The position numbers and the translations under genes were made by a program. Below, one piece after another: positions 47,891-60,940 of a DNA stretch of 64,000 nucleotides. Under the pieces are notes generated by a model that was given only the letters and a program-made list of their open reading frames with translations, searched no databases and was not told the DNA's origin. Location: contig WPIO01000002.1 of the NCBI GenBank assembly GCA_009760855.2, forward strand, positions 7,870,001 through 7,934,000. Direction: 5' to 3'. How positions within the stretch are numbered: position 1 is the first letter of the stretch; each line of letters begins with the position of its first letter. The DNA is from Cristatella mucedo (taxonomy: Eukaryota > Bryozoa > Phylactolaemata > Cristatellidae).

Positions 47891-50879
47891 GTATTAAAGT
47901 AGCTTTAGAGCTATGCTTAGCCGAATTGGTCATTGTCTCAAAACTAGAGGACCACTAGACTAAAGTTGACAGATGCCCACGAGAACTGTTAAAACTATGA
48001 CTGAAAAGTAGTTTAGCCACAAAAGAATCCCGCTACATACAGTCTCTCGTTCTGAAAAGACGACGGAATAAAACAATTCACCGCTGCCATTATGCTAAGC
48101 TCACAGGCTCTCTCTTTCTCTCCGCTCTCTCTCTCTCCCCCTCTCTCAAGCGTCCACAGCGAGGCAAACCGAAGCACCGCGCGACCGCACGATAGAGGGC
48201 TTGAATCAAGATTATGCACGGTCGACTTCTTAGCCTCTTAGCTTCCCTGTATAGAGCTTCCATGCGAAGGCAAAGCACATGCAAAGCACGTGCCAGCGTG
48301 CTATCGGTGAACGAGCGGAGACGCACTCCAAGCTCATGACTCGCTCGCTTTTCTCAGAGCAGCCACTTGCATTCCGAAGCCAATCGCGCCGGCGCTAGTC
48401 TTTTTTTTAAAAGCACCATATACCAATACCTACTTTCACAAAGCGAAAGCGAACGGCGCAGGCAGGTTTGAGCACAGTAAATCTGTCGAGCCCATGACAA
48501 GGAGAGCGTGCGTGATGCACGAAAGCTTAAACGGCTGGTAGCCACTGGTAGCCGACGATCGATTCAATTGTAGTTGTGGATCAGTTTCGCAGAAGAATGA
48601 CGCTGCCGACGAGGACCGCTACAGCAGGTGTCTGTCTAAGAGTGACTGCCTAGGAGCGAACCCTTGAGACAGGCAAAAGAAACGCTTGACCGAGGCCCGA
48701 TCCAACGTCAATGCTCCTCTGTGGTAGTCGTGCCGCTGGTTGAGCGAACTTGCGAGCGACACCAACGACTCAAGAGATTGCATACATGATCTGTCGCCGA
48801 GCACTAGGAGCGGCGGCAAGGAAACCTCCTTCAAACTTTCATGGGCTACACATCTGATAGCCAAGTGTTAGCACTTCGCGAAGGCTGCAACATCGCCAGC
48901 TTAAGTGTTAACCATCAGCTTGCATACATAAGTACTGGAGAGGATCTCAGTTTCGCTATCATACTGGTGTTTTTTTACGTCGATTCTTTCCGGCCAACAC
49001 GAGAATGTGTTCGGTGCATAAAATATTTGCGGCGTATAGGCCATATTTTGAAATTTTTCTGGCACCTTTTTATTGCTTTGCTCTCGTCATTCTTACTAGA
49101 TAATGTAGCGGCACAACGCGTGCAATATTTACAGTCCCGAAACCCAAGAAATGCAGCAAAGCAGTAAAGCGGACTGAAAAAGAAAATGCTGTCAGATGCA
49201 CATAAAAAGTACTCCTCCGAGAGTGCAAAGAGTTTGCAGTAGGCACGATCTGCAGCTCAGACACACTCATTTCGAGGCGCTTTTATTCGCTTGTGCTGAG
49301 AACAATTACCTACCAACTGCAGCCTGTAGCCAAAAGTTTCAACAACTGGGTAATACTTCCGCTTTGTTGAGGAAGAGGGCTGCTGCGGCCGACAGTACTG
49401 ATTTCAATATTTTTAGCACTCGATCCTTACCGCATGGAATTTTCAAAGGTTTTAGGTCTTAGCTTTATGCACGCGTTGTGCCTCTACCTGAAACGTAAGG
49501 GTCATGTGGACACGCCTGTAACACTGGTGTCGGTAGTGTTGGACCGTTGCTTAAGAGCCTTTAGCCGTTATCTATCGCTCCGCTCATTGCCAATGATTGT
49601 ATTGTTGAGCATCGTTCCCGATGCACGGTTCTCAACCTGGCGGAGTATGAAGCACGCACTCGTCAGTGTTTACAAGCTGAATCGGTTGTATGTGTTGCCG
49701 ACGCTCGGTATTAAGAAAATTGCTTATCGAACTCCGGCAAATCAAGGGGCAGTGTTTAACCAAATTTAAGCGAATTTAACGCTATGACGAGCTTGAGTGA
49801 ATTCCGGTAAATGCTTACCCCTAATCTCTGTGGGGATAGTACTCACAGCTTGTGAGAACATCTGGTCGAATGGAGGCATGCGTTAATCATTTATTGAGAT
49901 TCCTGTCGTTTTATTGCCATTTCTATGGGTGCAGATGCTGGCACGATTCCTGAAGCAAAGAGCTGAAGTAGTGATGTCGGAACTCAAGTCTACTTGAACG
50001 AGTGATTCCAAGACTACTATGAAGCAGGAAGTATGCTCATAACAGCTGCACCAGTGAACCTGATATAGCATTAAATAGGGGAAGGTGAAAGGTGACAATT
50101 GTAGCACAGCTTTATGCCCTGGCCCTAGCCCTACCCTCCTTGTGTCCATTAGTCCCAAAGTGGAACATGTAACTGAAGCAGTTTACTTAAAGACTACCCA
50201 AATAACTGCTGAGGTGACTGAGTGCTGCTCTGATGCTGCCAAAGCTGCCTTGCTTATCTGTGACCTTACCGGTGATGGTGCGATCGCTACAAATCATGTT
50301 TTCATTTACAACCCTCATTACGTACTCAAATAGGAGTCGTGTTTTGGGAGTGTGACAGTGCTGTTTATCATATGCTTGTACGTTACGATAGCGGAGAATA
50401 ATGCTTGTCGATTACATGCTTTGCCCGATGGTTTCTCATCTCATTTCTGTAAACGTTGGAAGCCTTTTCGCTGGCGATTGTGCTGTGAAATTGTTTTTTA
50501 TGCTGTGGTATCCTAGACATTTAATCCCAGTGAACGCTGTTTACTTTATTTTCGCTTTATTGTTTATCTTTGCACCCCTGCAAGTCAACCAAGCTCTTGC
50601 GTATACGACCATACTAAATTTGTTGAATCGGCGTGTCGTAAAAGCAAATGGATTGAACTCGGTGCTCTAGTTTGAAGTAGCTTTTTAATTGCTCACTGCA
50701 TTTTGAAGTCTCCCAGTATGTCTTTGCTCAGCTAAGCGATCCGATGAATATAGCCCACCATAAGGCTGAATTTCTAGCTGAATTTCAAGGCAAGAAAATC
50801 TTAATTAATGCAATTCTTCCTAAAGAAGCAGATATTGTGCCAGCAGCTGTTAGTAGCTGCCAATGTAATGGTTAGGTTA
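47891..50879. other. No gene supported over about 3 kb
   Basis: Several plus frames of 88-111 codons occur (48841-49167, 49434-49769, 50401-50670). The last is hydrophobic with possible membrane segments (YFIFALLFIFAPL). None has a recognisable domain or clear splice sites. A short CT patch lies at 48110-48150. Confidence 0.35.
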
Positions 50880-51137
50880 ACGCACCTATCTATGACAGCA
50901 TTTAGTGTCACCCCGTGATTTGTCCTTTATGTGCTTATACGTGCTGACACTGCTGCATGCTACCACTAACCGCACTTGCATGCTGACCCTGTGCATGTCA
51001 CCCGTAACCATGTTATTTATGTAGTTTATCAAGCATGAAACCACTCACCATTCGATCGTGTTTCCTTAGCAACAAATGTAAAGCGCCTAGAAAGAGATTG
51101 AGTTCTCTGAGGGCACTTTATCAAGTGTATTAATACT
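50880..51137 (+). mobile_element. LINE-1 3' UTR fragment
   Basis: Covers only non-coding LINE-1 sequence: ATGACAGCATTTAGTG, TATGTGCTTATACGTGCTGA, GCATGCTGACCCTGTGCATG, the hairpin (AAAGCGCCTAGAAAGAGATT...GGGCACTTTATC) and a short TATTAATA end. Confidence 0.9.
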
Positions 51138-52243
51138 CTTAGGTGGAATCCTTAAGCTTTTAAGCTCAAGAAGAAAAATTGAACTTTTCTACATTGCTTA
51201 TGACGTTGATGCTATGCTGAAAACATCACCAACATAGCATACCAGAGATTGACTGCTGTAGCTTTTCGCCCGTTTTTATTTATAGACCACACGACGTTCT
51301 AATTTTACTAACTTCGATTGGAACTTGGCAATGCGCAAATTAATTTGTGAAAAAGTACAATCAAGCTTTGTGAGAACGTATACGCTGACTGTGGTGACGG
51401 TTTACCAAAATTTTGGTTGGAGAGGAGCGGTGTTTTTGCGTTCTTGCTACCAGGTATGGCTTTTATTCCCGTTTTCAAGCATTTATTTTCACATTTCTTG
51501 TGTGATATATCCTAGCTTTCAAGCCACGTACAGGTGCCTCATTTGGAATCTTACTGCCTTCATAGATTACTACCTACGTCACCGAGACTTAGAGCGGTTC
51601 ATTCTAGATAGTTGGTAGGATGCCTTAGAGCCCGGATTTAAAATTTGACAACGACTTGCGAAAGTACCTTACCAACCGTAACGAGTATTCGTACGAACCT
51701 TCAAAAACATAGTGAAGAACATACTTCTTTCAAAAGAATTGAGGTAGCGTGAAATGCCATGATTATGCTAAACAATGAGCCAAAAATGCGACAATCTTTC
51801 GATTGGAAGGGATACAAGTGATCGAAGGAAAGCTTAACGTTAACGGAAAGCGAAAGAGGCAGTCCAGCTGTCAATTATCACTGTGCGTTCAACACAAAAT
51901 CGCCTGCTAAAGCTAGAGAAGCTACACGTAGGAAGCGCCCTATGGCAGAAGCAGTCGCAGTGTTCACGAGACGGCGTGCAGCGAAAAGACCCTGCGGCTC
52001 GTATTAGTAACAGCAGCGCCGCAAAAAGGAATACAATCATTGCTGCAGACTGCAAGACTACTCCGCTTGTATATAAGAGTACGCTAGGACCGGCAAATGG
52101 CTATTCTTGTAGGCGGAGTATTCCAATATACGATATTCTTATACGTTCGCGGCAGTCGACTGTACATCTCACTCGCGATGGACTGCAGAGGCGGCGGCCA
52201 TTTTCATGCTCTCAAATCAGAGCTCCTCCCGCGATGGTTCAGG
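51138..52243. other. No gene supported; TATA-like element
   Basis: A 97-codon plus frame (51325-51618), aromatic-rich, is unrecognised. GCTTGTATATAAGAGTACGC at about 52066 contains a good TATA-box match on the + strand, but the only downstream frame (52097-52297) runs into a LINE-1 tail. Confidence 0.35.
52068..52079 (+). promoter_or_regulatory. TATA-box-like TATATAAG
   Basis: The motif matches the core promoter consensus well, but no supported gene follows. It could be chance in AT-containing DNA. Confidence 0.2.
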
Positions 52244-53705
52244 GTAATAATAATAATAATAATAATGCACTTGATAAAGCGCACTCGGAGAACTTAATCT
52301 CTCTCTAGGCGCTTTATATTTGCTGCAAAGGGAAATGCAATTGAAATGGTGAGTAAAATCATGCTTGATAAACAAACAAAAGGAATAACATGGACATGCA
52401 CAGGGTCAGCATGCAAATGTGGTTAGTGGCAGCATGCACAGTGTCAGCACGCATAAGCACATCAAGGAAGAATCACAGGGACCCACTAAACGCTGTCCTA
52501 AATAGGTGTGTTTTTAAGTTCTTTTTAAATGTGGTAAGGTTCTGTTCAGGGGATGTTCTGACGCAAGTCGGGAGAGAGTTCCAGGCTTTGGGAGCATACA
52601 AACTAAGTGCATGGTCTCCAAAGGATTTGAGGTTTGTACGGGGTATTTGTAGACTGTTGGATTCCGAAAAGCGGGTGCTACGATGCTTGGCCTGATGGGG
52701 GAGTATATCTGAGAGATAGGCTGGAGCCAAAGAATGAAGGGACCTAAAAGTGAGCGACAAAACCTTGAAGTCAATCCGTTGTTTGACTGGTAGCCAGTGC
52801 AGGTCGGCGAGAAGTGGAGTAATGTGGCAACTGCGACGCTCACGACAGACAAGCCTAGCTGCAGAGTTTTGCACCAGCTGCAATCGCCTGATCACACATG
52901 CCGGTAGACCAGCGAGCGGTGAGTTGCAGAAGTCGAGACGGGATGTCACGAATGCATGGACCAACTTGGACGTGGTATCCTTATCTAAACAAGCCCGAAT
53001 TTTAGCAATATTATGAAGCTGAAAATAGGCAGATTTGACTGTGGAGCTGATGTGGTCGTCTAACGAGAGGTCGCTTTGGAATATGACACCTAGATTTCGA
53101 GCTGATTTAACTAGAGATATGCTGGCAGAGCCAATTTTGAGCGTCAGCCTTTCTAATTTGTGAATCACACTGGGTTTGCCCATAACTAGTAAGTTAGTTT
53201 TATCATCATTTAGTTTTAGAAAATTTGCTGCCATCCATGTGCGGATGTCATCAATATATGCAGTAAGTGAGTTGAGAGAGTTTGAGGTGCTCGAAGGCTG
53301 CGAGGGATCAAAGCAAAGTTACAACTGAGACAAACTGAGTGTCATCCGCATAGAAGTGAAAGCCTAGATTGTGCTTGGCAATCACATCAGCAAGAGGCAG
53401 AGTATAAACCGTGAAAAGAACCGGACCTAGCACGAAGCCCTGAGGTACCCCATATTTCAGAGGTACTTCAGATGATCTTTGTTCATTCACGTCAATACTC
53501 TGGAGTCACCCACTGAGATAGGACTTGAACCACTGCAGAGCAGTGCCAGTGATGCCCAGGCGAGATGAGAGGCGCTCTAGAGGAACTTTGTGATTGACTG
53601 TATCAAAAGCTGCCGAAAGATTGATCAAAATAAGCAGAGACACTCTACCCATGTCTGCATTCCTAAGTAGGTCGCTGTAGGGTTCCCGATGATTCGAGGG
53701 AGGGG
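52244..53705 (-). mobile_element. LINE-1 copy with reverse-transcriptase core; longest in window
   Basis: Minus-strand blocks in order: YSDLLRNADMG; LLILINLSAAFDTVNHKVPL (the RT A-motif region with catalytic Asp); GITGTALQWFKSYLSG followed by an in-frame [23 protein letters not shown]; and [12 protein letters not shown] (the catalytic YADD box). After a frameshift near 53315 come DIRTWMAANFLKLNDDKTNL, SARNLGVIFQSDLS, DLHWLPVKQRIDFKVLSLTF and PKAWNSLPTCVRTS. This order is that of CR1/L2-clade RTs, which reverse-transcribe their own RNA at a nicked target. The endonuclease and ORF1 are missing (5' truncation near 53705). The 3' end has the hairpin and a TAA repeat at 52246-52264. The stop and frameshift make it inactive. 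Confidence 0.95.
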
Positions 53706-55649
53706 CAGAGGCAGTGGACGAAATTGAAAATAGTAGGATAGACCGCCGCTCGCGTGAAAGTCCTACTACTACCCTAAAAATGCTAAAAGAAAAGAAAAAA
53801 GATACAGCCTCTGTAAATGAGCCTTAACGCAATGATAGACCTCCACGTGGCAGCATCCCAATCGAACATACGGGTGGTTGCTATTGGTGCGCTCTGCCTA
53901 TGAAGGCCGTGACGTCTCGATATTGTAAGCTCTGGTTTATTTGAGGAAGGACGGTAAGACACTCAACAGCAGCGGAGAAGTGACCAGCGCAACCGAATCG
54001 TTTGACCACTAAATTATACACATACGCCGCTACTGCATATGATTAAGAAGCCAGCATATTACAAAGTAAAAATATACCACTAGCCTTTACCCATTGAAAA
54101 TTACAGGAGACTTCATTAGTGTTTGGAAAGTGAGCTTGAGAGTGTCTTCTGACCTTGCACGTGAACCTTGAAAGGGAACCTCGAAATCCTGTCTTACTAA
54201 AGCAAAATCTGTACAGAATAAAAGGAAAACTGTATTTAAAATATTTTAAAATACTTATCCTATCTAATCTAATTCTTATCAAACGAACTTACAGATATTT
54301 TTTCGACATTACAATGAAATGTTATTCTGACCTATAAGGACCCATCTCCTAATTCGCGTTCATATGCCCGCTCGCTCTCTTCCCACTGGTAAGCGCCGGC
54401 TACCAAATAAGCAGTGACTCCAGTTTATGGTGCCGACATACTCAAATAAATTCAAGTTACAGAAGTGAATTCAATGCATTAACATATACAGGTAGTTATG
54501 CTCGTAAAATTCATAAAATACTACACTTTTCTTTATTTAATCGAAAAGCAGCTCACAGCTGCATGCATACGTTCAAGTCATTTTGACAGCTTTGACAGCT
54601 GGCTTTGGGCGAGCATATTATTGGGCTACTAATTAATGAGATAAATCTTAAAATTCTAGAGATTACGTGCGTAAAACAGCAGTGCGCCTTATAAGAAGAG
54701 TAGGCGGCGGACGAGTCACTTAAACAGACACCTTTGCCACCTTCGGGGTCTCACCTGGAGAGAGAATGTAGCCGTCAGATGGTAAAAGCATTTCTGGGTG
54801 GGCCATGTCACCGTAGAGCAGAGTGGTTGCTCAAAACTGAGATACTAATGCCACCAGTTCAAAAATCTTTGGTCCATCGATGAGACTTTAACGAGCGCAG
54901 TGAGAGGATGCTGCACAATATCGACTCTCTAATGCGTACCCTACTAAGTCACGTGGGTCGCATTGAGCCCCTCACTATCGAGTCGGAAATTAAAATTCCG
55001 ACTGCCAGCTACAAAATACAGATATTTGTGGAAATGGATTTCTATTTTGCATGAAAGAATTGTGCATGCTATCACTAACCAATTTACATGCTGCCTTTTA
55101 AGCATTCATAATTGGCGAATGCCCAAAAATGGTCAACAGCTCGCGGCCGATGACTTTCGAAACGCAATTTTGAGGGAACCAGGAATCTGAAAGAGAATTA
55201 GTTCACCAAAGGTGCTAAATTAACAATTTTCTAGAATTATTATTACTATTTACAAGTACATAAGTGTACTGCTGCATATAGATGGGCATATATTGGTGCA
55301 TATGTATAGGGTATGGGAATGTGAGCGAATGAGTGAATGTTTAATTACTTTAGTCATTTGGACAAAGCTAATGACAACGTACAGCATAGAGAGGCAAGCA
55401 AAGGTTCATCGTGAATCCTCTCGCATTTTAGTTGTTTTCTAAAAAAAATTATTCTTTTGGCTTCGAAAATATTACCTTCGAATCACCGAATGCACGTCCA
55501 GCAGTCAGTACATCACGAAAGTGAAAACAAGTTCAGACAAGGAAAGTTTTATAATCCAATGTGCAGGCGGTGGAGTTTCTTAGAATAATAAACTTCAAAG
55601 ATCTTGTTCAGGCTCTTTTATACCAGTAAGTATGAGGGGTTAGGGTAAA
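53706..55649. other. No gene supported
   Basis: AT-rich with frames under 80 codons. No repeat match was noticed, although older LINE-1 sequence may continue slightly past 53705. Confidence 0.45.
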
Positions 55650-55815
55650 AACATTACGGCACGTGGCATATCTTTACTAATTAAAGCGATAACGTTCGTC
55701 CGCCACGCGGCAAGATGGCGACCAGTACTTCCGGGAGCGACGTGCAATATATACGTAAATTTATGTCCAGTATTGCATTTTTACTATCAATCAGTGAAGC
55801 GAGTCAACAGGCAGT
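55650..55815 (-). repeat. R3 dispersed repeat, copy 3
   Basis: On the minus strand: TGACTCGCTTCACTGATTGA, TAGTAAAAATGCAATACTG, CCATCTTGCCGCGTGGCGGA, and TATCGCTTTAATTAGTAAAG. These are the blocks of copies 1 and 2 at 20.8-21.2 kb, in the same order. Confidence 0.65.
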
Positions 55816-56340
55816 GAGCACTATTAAAAGAATATATTCTATACAATTCACAAGAGTGAACGTGACTGACGAAAATGAATGAAGCAAACTAAATGTGAGT
55901 GACAGGATCTTGAAGTCGAGGCTGTACTTGATTGAGAGCCAGTGCATGTCAAAGAGAACTGACTGCTGTGACGTGGCAGTTGCAACGTTTGCTCCAGGTA
56001 AGCCTAGCTGCCGGTTTTCAGTAAGGGATTTTTTGCAGATGCAGAAGACCTTCAAATCGAGAGTTACAGAAGTCTAGAAGAGATGTCACAAACGCATTAA
56101 TTCATTAATTTGGTTATTTTTTCCTTATGAGCAGGCACCCAAATTTTTTCAATGCCGGATAAAAGAGAGCAGGCAGGCTCAACTGTGGATCTGATGATGT
56201 CATTTAGCTAATAATAATTCTTTGAATAAGAAGGAAGGAGTCTGCGCGGAGGCTACAGGAAATTTTGGGCAAAGTTTGAGGACGAAGTTTTTAAGCTGAC
56301 TGTCAGTAGGTGTGCATGCCCCGAACTACTAATTGATGGT
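55816..56340 (-). mobile_element. Old LINE-1-like copy
   Basis: The minus strand reads DMHWLSIKYSLDFKILSLTF (compare DLHWLPVKQRIDFKVLSLTF). Upstream DNA matches LINE-1 through the ATGTCACAAACGCATTAATT and ACTGTGGATCTGATGATGTC blocks. The sequence is well diverged from the 52.2 kb copy. A related RT scrap at 56800-56865 may be its continuation beyond an insertion. Confidence 0.65.
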
Positions 56341-56652
56341 TGATCTAGAGCTCATGTAACTGTCATCCGAATGCGAATATGCGCAATGCGAGCTGCAAGA
56401 TACATTGAGAGTCTGGAAATAAACAATTTACGGTTAGAGCTGAGTGCCAACTGCACAGGCAGGCAAACTAAGAGTATACATGGTAATGACATGAGAAAAA
56501 GGAAAATATCGATTGTAAACAAAAGTGACGAAGGACAGATGTCTATAGCACCCATCCTAAAAATGGCTTACCGGATGTAAGGCAGGTGGCCGTTGATATC
56601 AACGCGCAGACGCCTCTCACTTTCAAGTTCAAAATCATCGCTGTGCGATGAC
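56341..56652. other. Unassigned, possibly interior of the old LINE copy
   Basis: AACTGTCATCCGAATGCGAA faintly resembles the YADD-region antisense of LINE-1; otherwise unrecognised. Confidence 0.3.
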
Positions 56653-56790
56653 ATAATAATAATAATAATGCACTTGATAAAGCACCCTCAGAGAACTTAG
56701 TCTCTTTCTAGGCGCTTTACATTTGCTGCAAAGGGAAATGCAATTGAATGGTAAGTAAAATAATGCTTGAAAAACAAACAAAATGACGAT
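56653..56790 (-). mobile_element. LINE-1 3'-end stub inserted beside an older copy
   Basis: ATAATAATAATAATGCACTT then GATAAAGCACCCTCAGAGAA, TTTGCTGCAAAGGGAAATGC and AATGCTTGAAAAACAAACAA: the LINE-1 3' terminus in antisense with its terminal repeat. Confidence 0.88.
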
Positions 56791-56799
56791 AACGTTCAT

Positions 56800-56865
56800 G
56801 GCGAAAACAAGCACTCAAGAGGGCTTGGTAATTAATGGTATCAAAAGCCACCGACGACAGAGGCT
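56800..56865 (-). mobile_element. RT scrap with SVAFDTINYQALL
   Basis: The minus frame reads SVAFDTINYQALLSACFR, matching the conserved LSAAFDTVNHxxLL region of LINE RTs. It is probably the upstream part of the old copy at 55816-56340, separated by the 56653-56790 insertion. Confidence 0.5.
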
Positions 56866-57160
56866 GCTATACTTGCAGAGGTGAAGTTAGGTTGCTTGAA
56901 AACAAATATTTACTTCTTCGAGATCCTTTTGAATCACAGCAGTAATAATAGCTTAGTCGCCGAGACAACCATTCAAGACGGCAAACTAGTCGATGCATAT
57001 GGAGAGAAGGCCAGAGCACTGCAGCGTCTGGCATAGAGGTTTCCGTCATACGCACTAATAAATAAGTGTATTTGCCTTAGAATAAAGAACACTATGAGAC
57101 TTGGGTGTTCTTCGGTTTTCTAGAATCAATGACGCTGATGGCCGAAGAGCTCCACAGAGC
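56866..57160. other. No gene seen
   Basis: Unrecognised. Confidence 0.45.
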
Positions 57161-58012
<852 letters not shown>

Positions 58013-58914
58013 TGAAAGCTTAGCTGGCGGGTAGGTGGCGACTTTTAAATAATCCAAGTTCTTTATGGAGACCGTTTCTTAAGATCTTGCTGCAGCATGA
58101 ATGTCATTTACTTAATTAGATAACCTAGTTACGGCAGCATGACTTACGCTAATAATTGTATGAACGAGCACAATAACGTAGGTGCCGGTGAAGGCATTTG
58201 TGGGCTAATTAAACTCATCGAAACAACGCTGAAGGAAACTAAACCAGGCTCACCAAAGCGCAAAGCCGGGCCACTCAGCTCTCAAGTAAGGCTCCGCACC
58301 TCTTTTGTCTCAGCAAGTAACCGACGGCCGTTACAGAGCATTCCAAAGTCAATCCTCCGTTCGATAGTGATTGAAGTGCCCCTAGCCTTACAAATCCTGG
58401 TTTCACATCACATAGCAAAACAAAGGATTTATTCAGAAATCTAAATGGGAATTAAATGCACGAAGCCAGGTAGTGGATTTCAATTTTTTGTCCATGGGCA
58501 CAAAGCGTATTTTCCTACAACGTTGTTTTTAAAATAATTAGAAAGTATCTATTGTTCGACACAACAATTTATTTGCTTATTGTTTGCTATGATTTTGGTA
58601 GGCTAAATTTTGCTCTCCTGATTGCACGATGCAGTCCATGGTTGCAGAATAGAAAATTCAAGGACTTTGAATGACATGTATAACAAAACGTATCGGACTA
58701 AAATCAGAGTTAAACTGCTGCAATGTTGTGAAAATACAGCTGAACTCATATTTTAAATATCTCTGTGATCCTTCAAGTAATGGCCGACAAGGCGCAGAAG
58801 CTAGATTGTAAATAAAGTTGGATAAATGTCACAAGCACGCACCTCGACAAGCTGCACACACGTACTCGATCTACAAAGATTCGACAAGCTGGAGTCCAAG
58901 GCGCAAATAGTGGG
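58013..58914. other. No gene supported
   Basis: A 101-codon plus frame (58139-58444) is unrecognised. Confidence 0.4.
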
Positions 58915-59955
58915 ATGTGTATGTAATTTATCTCCGTCTGCAACTTTACACAGCCAAAAAAACTATGCGGGTGTTGCACAGGAGAGTTTTGTCTAGCAAA
59001 CTCAAAGCCTAAGCAGCTTCCGGTACGTATTCTGGAGCCCAAAGACTTCATCTCGCGGTAGCAAAGAGTGAAAAGTAAAAAGCATGGCTGAGTCAGGAAA
59101 GCAGGTGAGGTAGTGATTAGCATGGAAAAAGAAGCTCAGAACGATTAGAAAGGATGTGCCGTAGTCGGAAGCAGAACAGTAGATGTCGATTCATAAGAAT
59201 TGTGAAAGTGAGTTCCACTCTCTAGGACCTGCAGAGCAAAAGCTTTTGTCGTCAACGGCCTATAAGCGGATAAAATGGAACAGCTAATTTATTGCCCATA
59301 GATGATCTGAAGGCACGAGGAGGCTGAAACTGGTGTGGCAGTTCAGCTAGTTAGGAAGAATCCAAGCCATGGCAGGCCTTATGGGTCAGTGCAAGAACTT
59401 TTCTCAGTATCCGTTGATCAACCGGCAGCCATACAAGCTCTTTCAGCAAAGGAGACAAATGGTCAAATCTCTGGGACTTGAAGACTAGCCTTGCAGCCAC
59501 ATTCAACACCAGCTGCAGCGGCCGAGTGGCTTTTTTCGATAGCCCAGCTAAAATGGAATTGCAATAATTTAGCCGAGACTGATCTAAGGAGCTAGTTAAA
59601 TTTTTTGCAAGTTATCGTGGAAGACAGTTTCTAATCTTAGATAGGGCTCGTACGTTATGGCTAACCGTCAAAGCAGTCTTCTTAGCGATACTTTCAAAAT
59701 TTAGGCAGCTGTCAAAGACGATACCGAAATTCCGAGCACACGGTAGTGGTCGCACGACAGCATCACCTATTAGAAGGGGCGAGTGTCTGCGAGGCCAGAA
59801 TTCAGTTTATCAGTCGCTGCAGCAGATTCCGAAGGTTTAAATGGCAAATGCAGCTGAGTATCACCAGAAGAAAAGTGAGAACTTCTTGCATTAGCCCGAA
59901 TCACTTTTTTCAGAGGTTGAGTATAAATTAAAAACGGCAAAGGACCGAGGACGGA
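58915..59955 (-). mobile_element. LINE-2 copy, longest in window, degenerate
   Basis: The minus strand reads NFGIVFDSCLNFES, then SRLNYCNSILAGLSKKATRP, LVLNVAARLVFKSQRFDHLS, LLKELVWLPVDQRILRKVL and ALTHKACHGLD, the C-terminal domain order of CR1/L2 RTs. Several in-frame stops follow. The 3' side carries AATAAATTAGCTGTTCC and ends at GACGGAGATAAATTACATAC (58915-58935). The RT catalytic core is absent (5' truncation near 59955). It differs from LINE-1 in coding and 3' sequence. Confidence 0.85.
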
Positions 59956-59957
59956 CC

Positions 59958-60060
59958 CTTAATAATAATAATAATAATAATATAATACATTTGTATAGCG
60001 CCCTCAGAGAATACTTGTGGGACTTCAAAGGGAACTGGTCTGGTGGACGAGACCTGATCC
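59958..60060 (-). mobile_element. LINE/SINE 3'-tail fragment with TAA repeat
   Basis: AATAATAATAATATAATACA then TTTGTATAGCGCCCTCAGAG is a LINE-1/SINE-1-type 3' terminus in antisense. It abuts the 5' side of the LINE-2 copy. The region beyond it (60010-60060) is not clearly either family. Confidence 0.55.
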
Positions 60061-60522
60061 CCGCACGACGCGGATTAAAAAGCAATCGGACAAGTAAGAT
60101 TTGAACTGCGCCAATGCCAGATCAAGTAGGTTGTCGTGATCAGCAGGGTCGAACACAGTTGATGAAGATGAATGGATCCATGATTCAGAGACCGGTAACT
60201 CGGTTATTAATAATGTCGAGATCGCTAAATTCTTTATTTATAATATGTTGCTTCCAGCTTACATCAGAATTAGACATAGTTTGCATAATCATTCTTTTCT
60301 TAAACGAGGGGATCGTCAACAGTTTTGATCTTATATCTAGCATGCTTGTCTTTAGAAGGTCCCTCACTCGAATACTTGAATAGTGGATGCATCTTAAAAA
60401 TGCATTTTCTTGAAATTCTGCATTAAAAAAGAATTTAATTTTTGCATGTTACTGCAGAGAGAGAGTGAGTAGTAAATAGCTATTTTTGATTGACCTAGCC
60501 TCAACAGGCTACTTGCACCCAG
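60061..60522. other. No gene seen
   Basis: An 89-codon plus frame (60114-60383) has a hydrophobic stretch (LDIVCIIILFL) but no further support. Confidence 0.4.
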
Positions 60523-60700
60523 CAGATACACTTCGCTACGTGTGTGGGAATTTCTCAAGAGAAGAGCAAAAAAGTACTTTGTGAAAGCGTCTGCCAAATT
60601 AATCGAGGAATGCAAAGCGCGTGCCTGTCGGAATCAGTACAAGCCGTGGGGCACTTCACTGCAAAGCGAACACTGCAAGCGAACTCTTGAAGAAAGTAAG
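60523..60700 (+). CDS. Internal exon of an unknown basic protein
   Basis: A 178-base segment is bounded by an acceptor-like TTGCACCCAG and a consensus donor AAG|GTGAGC. It is open throughout in one frame, giving 59 codons: WEFLKRRAKKYFVKASAKLI, then EECKARACRNQYKPWGTSLQ, then EHCKRTLEESK. Lys and Arg are plentiful, there are four Cys, and the first half looks helical. Codon use and even hydropathy suggest real protein. The polypyrimidine tract before the acceptor is weak. Neighbouring exons were not identified. I do not recognise the family; a nucleic-acid-binding role would be a guess from charge alone. Confidence 0.4.
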
Positions 60701-60940
60701 GTGAGCAATTGCTGCTCGCTAGACGGAACTCTTGCACAGTATCTTGCAATATACGTACAGTTGTATTTTAAATTTAGATAACTCTAGTACATTCAAAAGC
60801 TGGTGAAGGGGGAAAAACGAGCCACGAAAAATTGAGCTGAAATGAAAGAATGACTGGCAGGAGCCGACCGACCACTCAAGCAGCTGGTACGCCTGCACGG
60901 CGGACCCTTCCAAAGGTCGCACAGGCCCATGAATCCACGA
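60701..60940. other. Presumed intron or intergenic sequence
   Basis: Starts with the donor-like GTGAGC. Nothing else is recognised. Confidence 0.3.

Noticed and set aside
49434-50670. Plus frames of 111 and 89 codons as genes
   Set aside because: No domain, no start context or splice sites worth noting, and lengths expected by chance in this composition.
52068-52079. A gene start at the TATATAAG motif
   Set aside because: The only downstream frame runs into a LINE-1 tail and shows no protein-like features.
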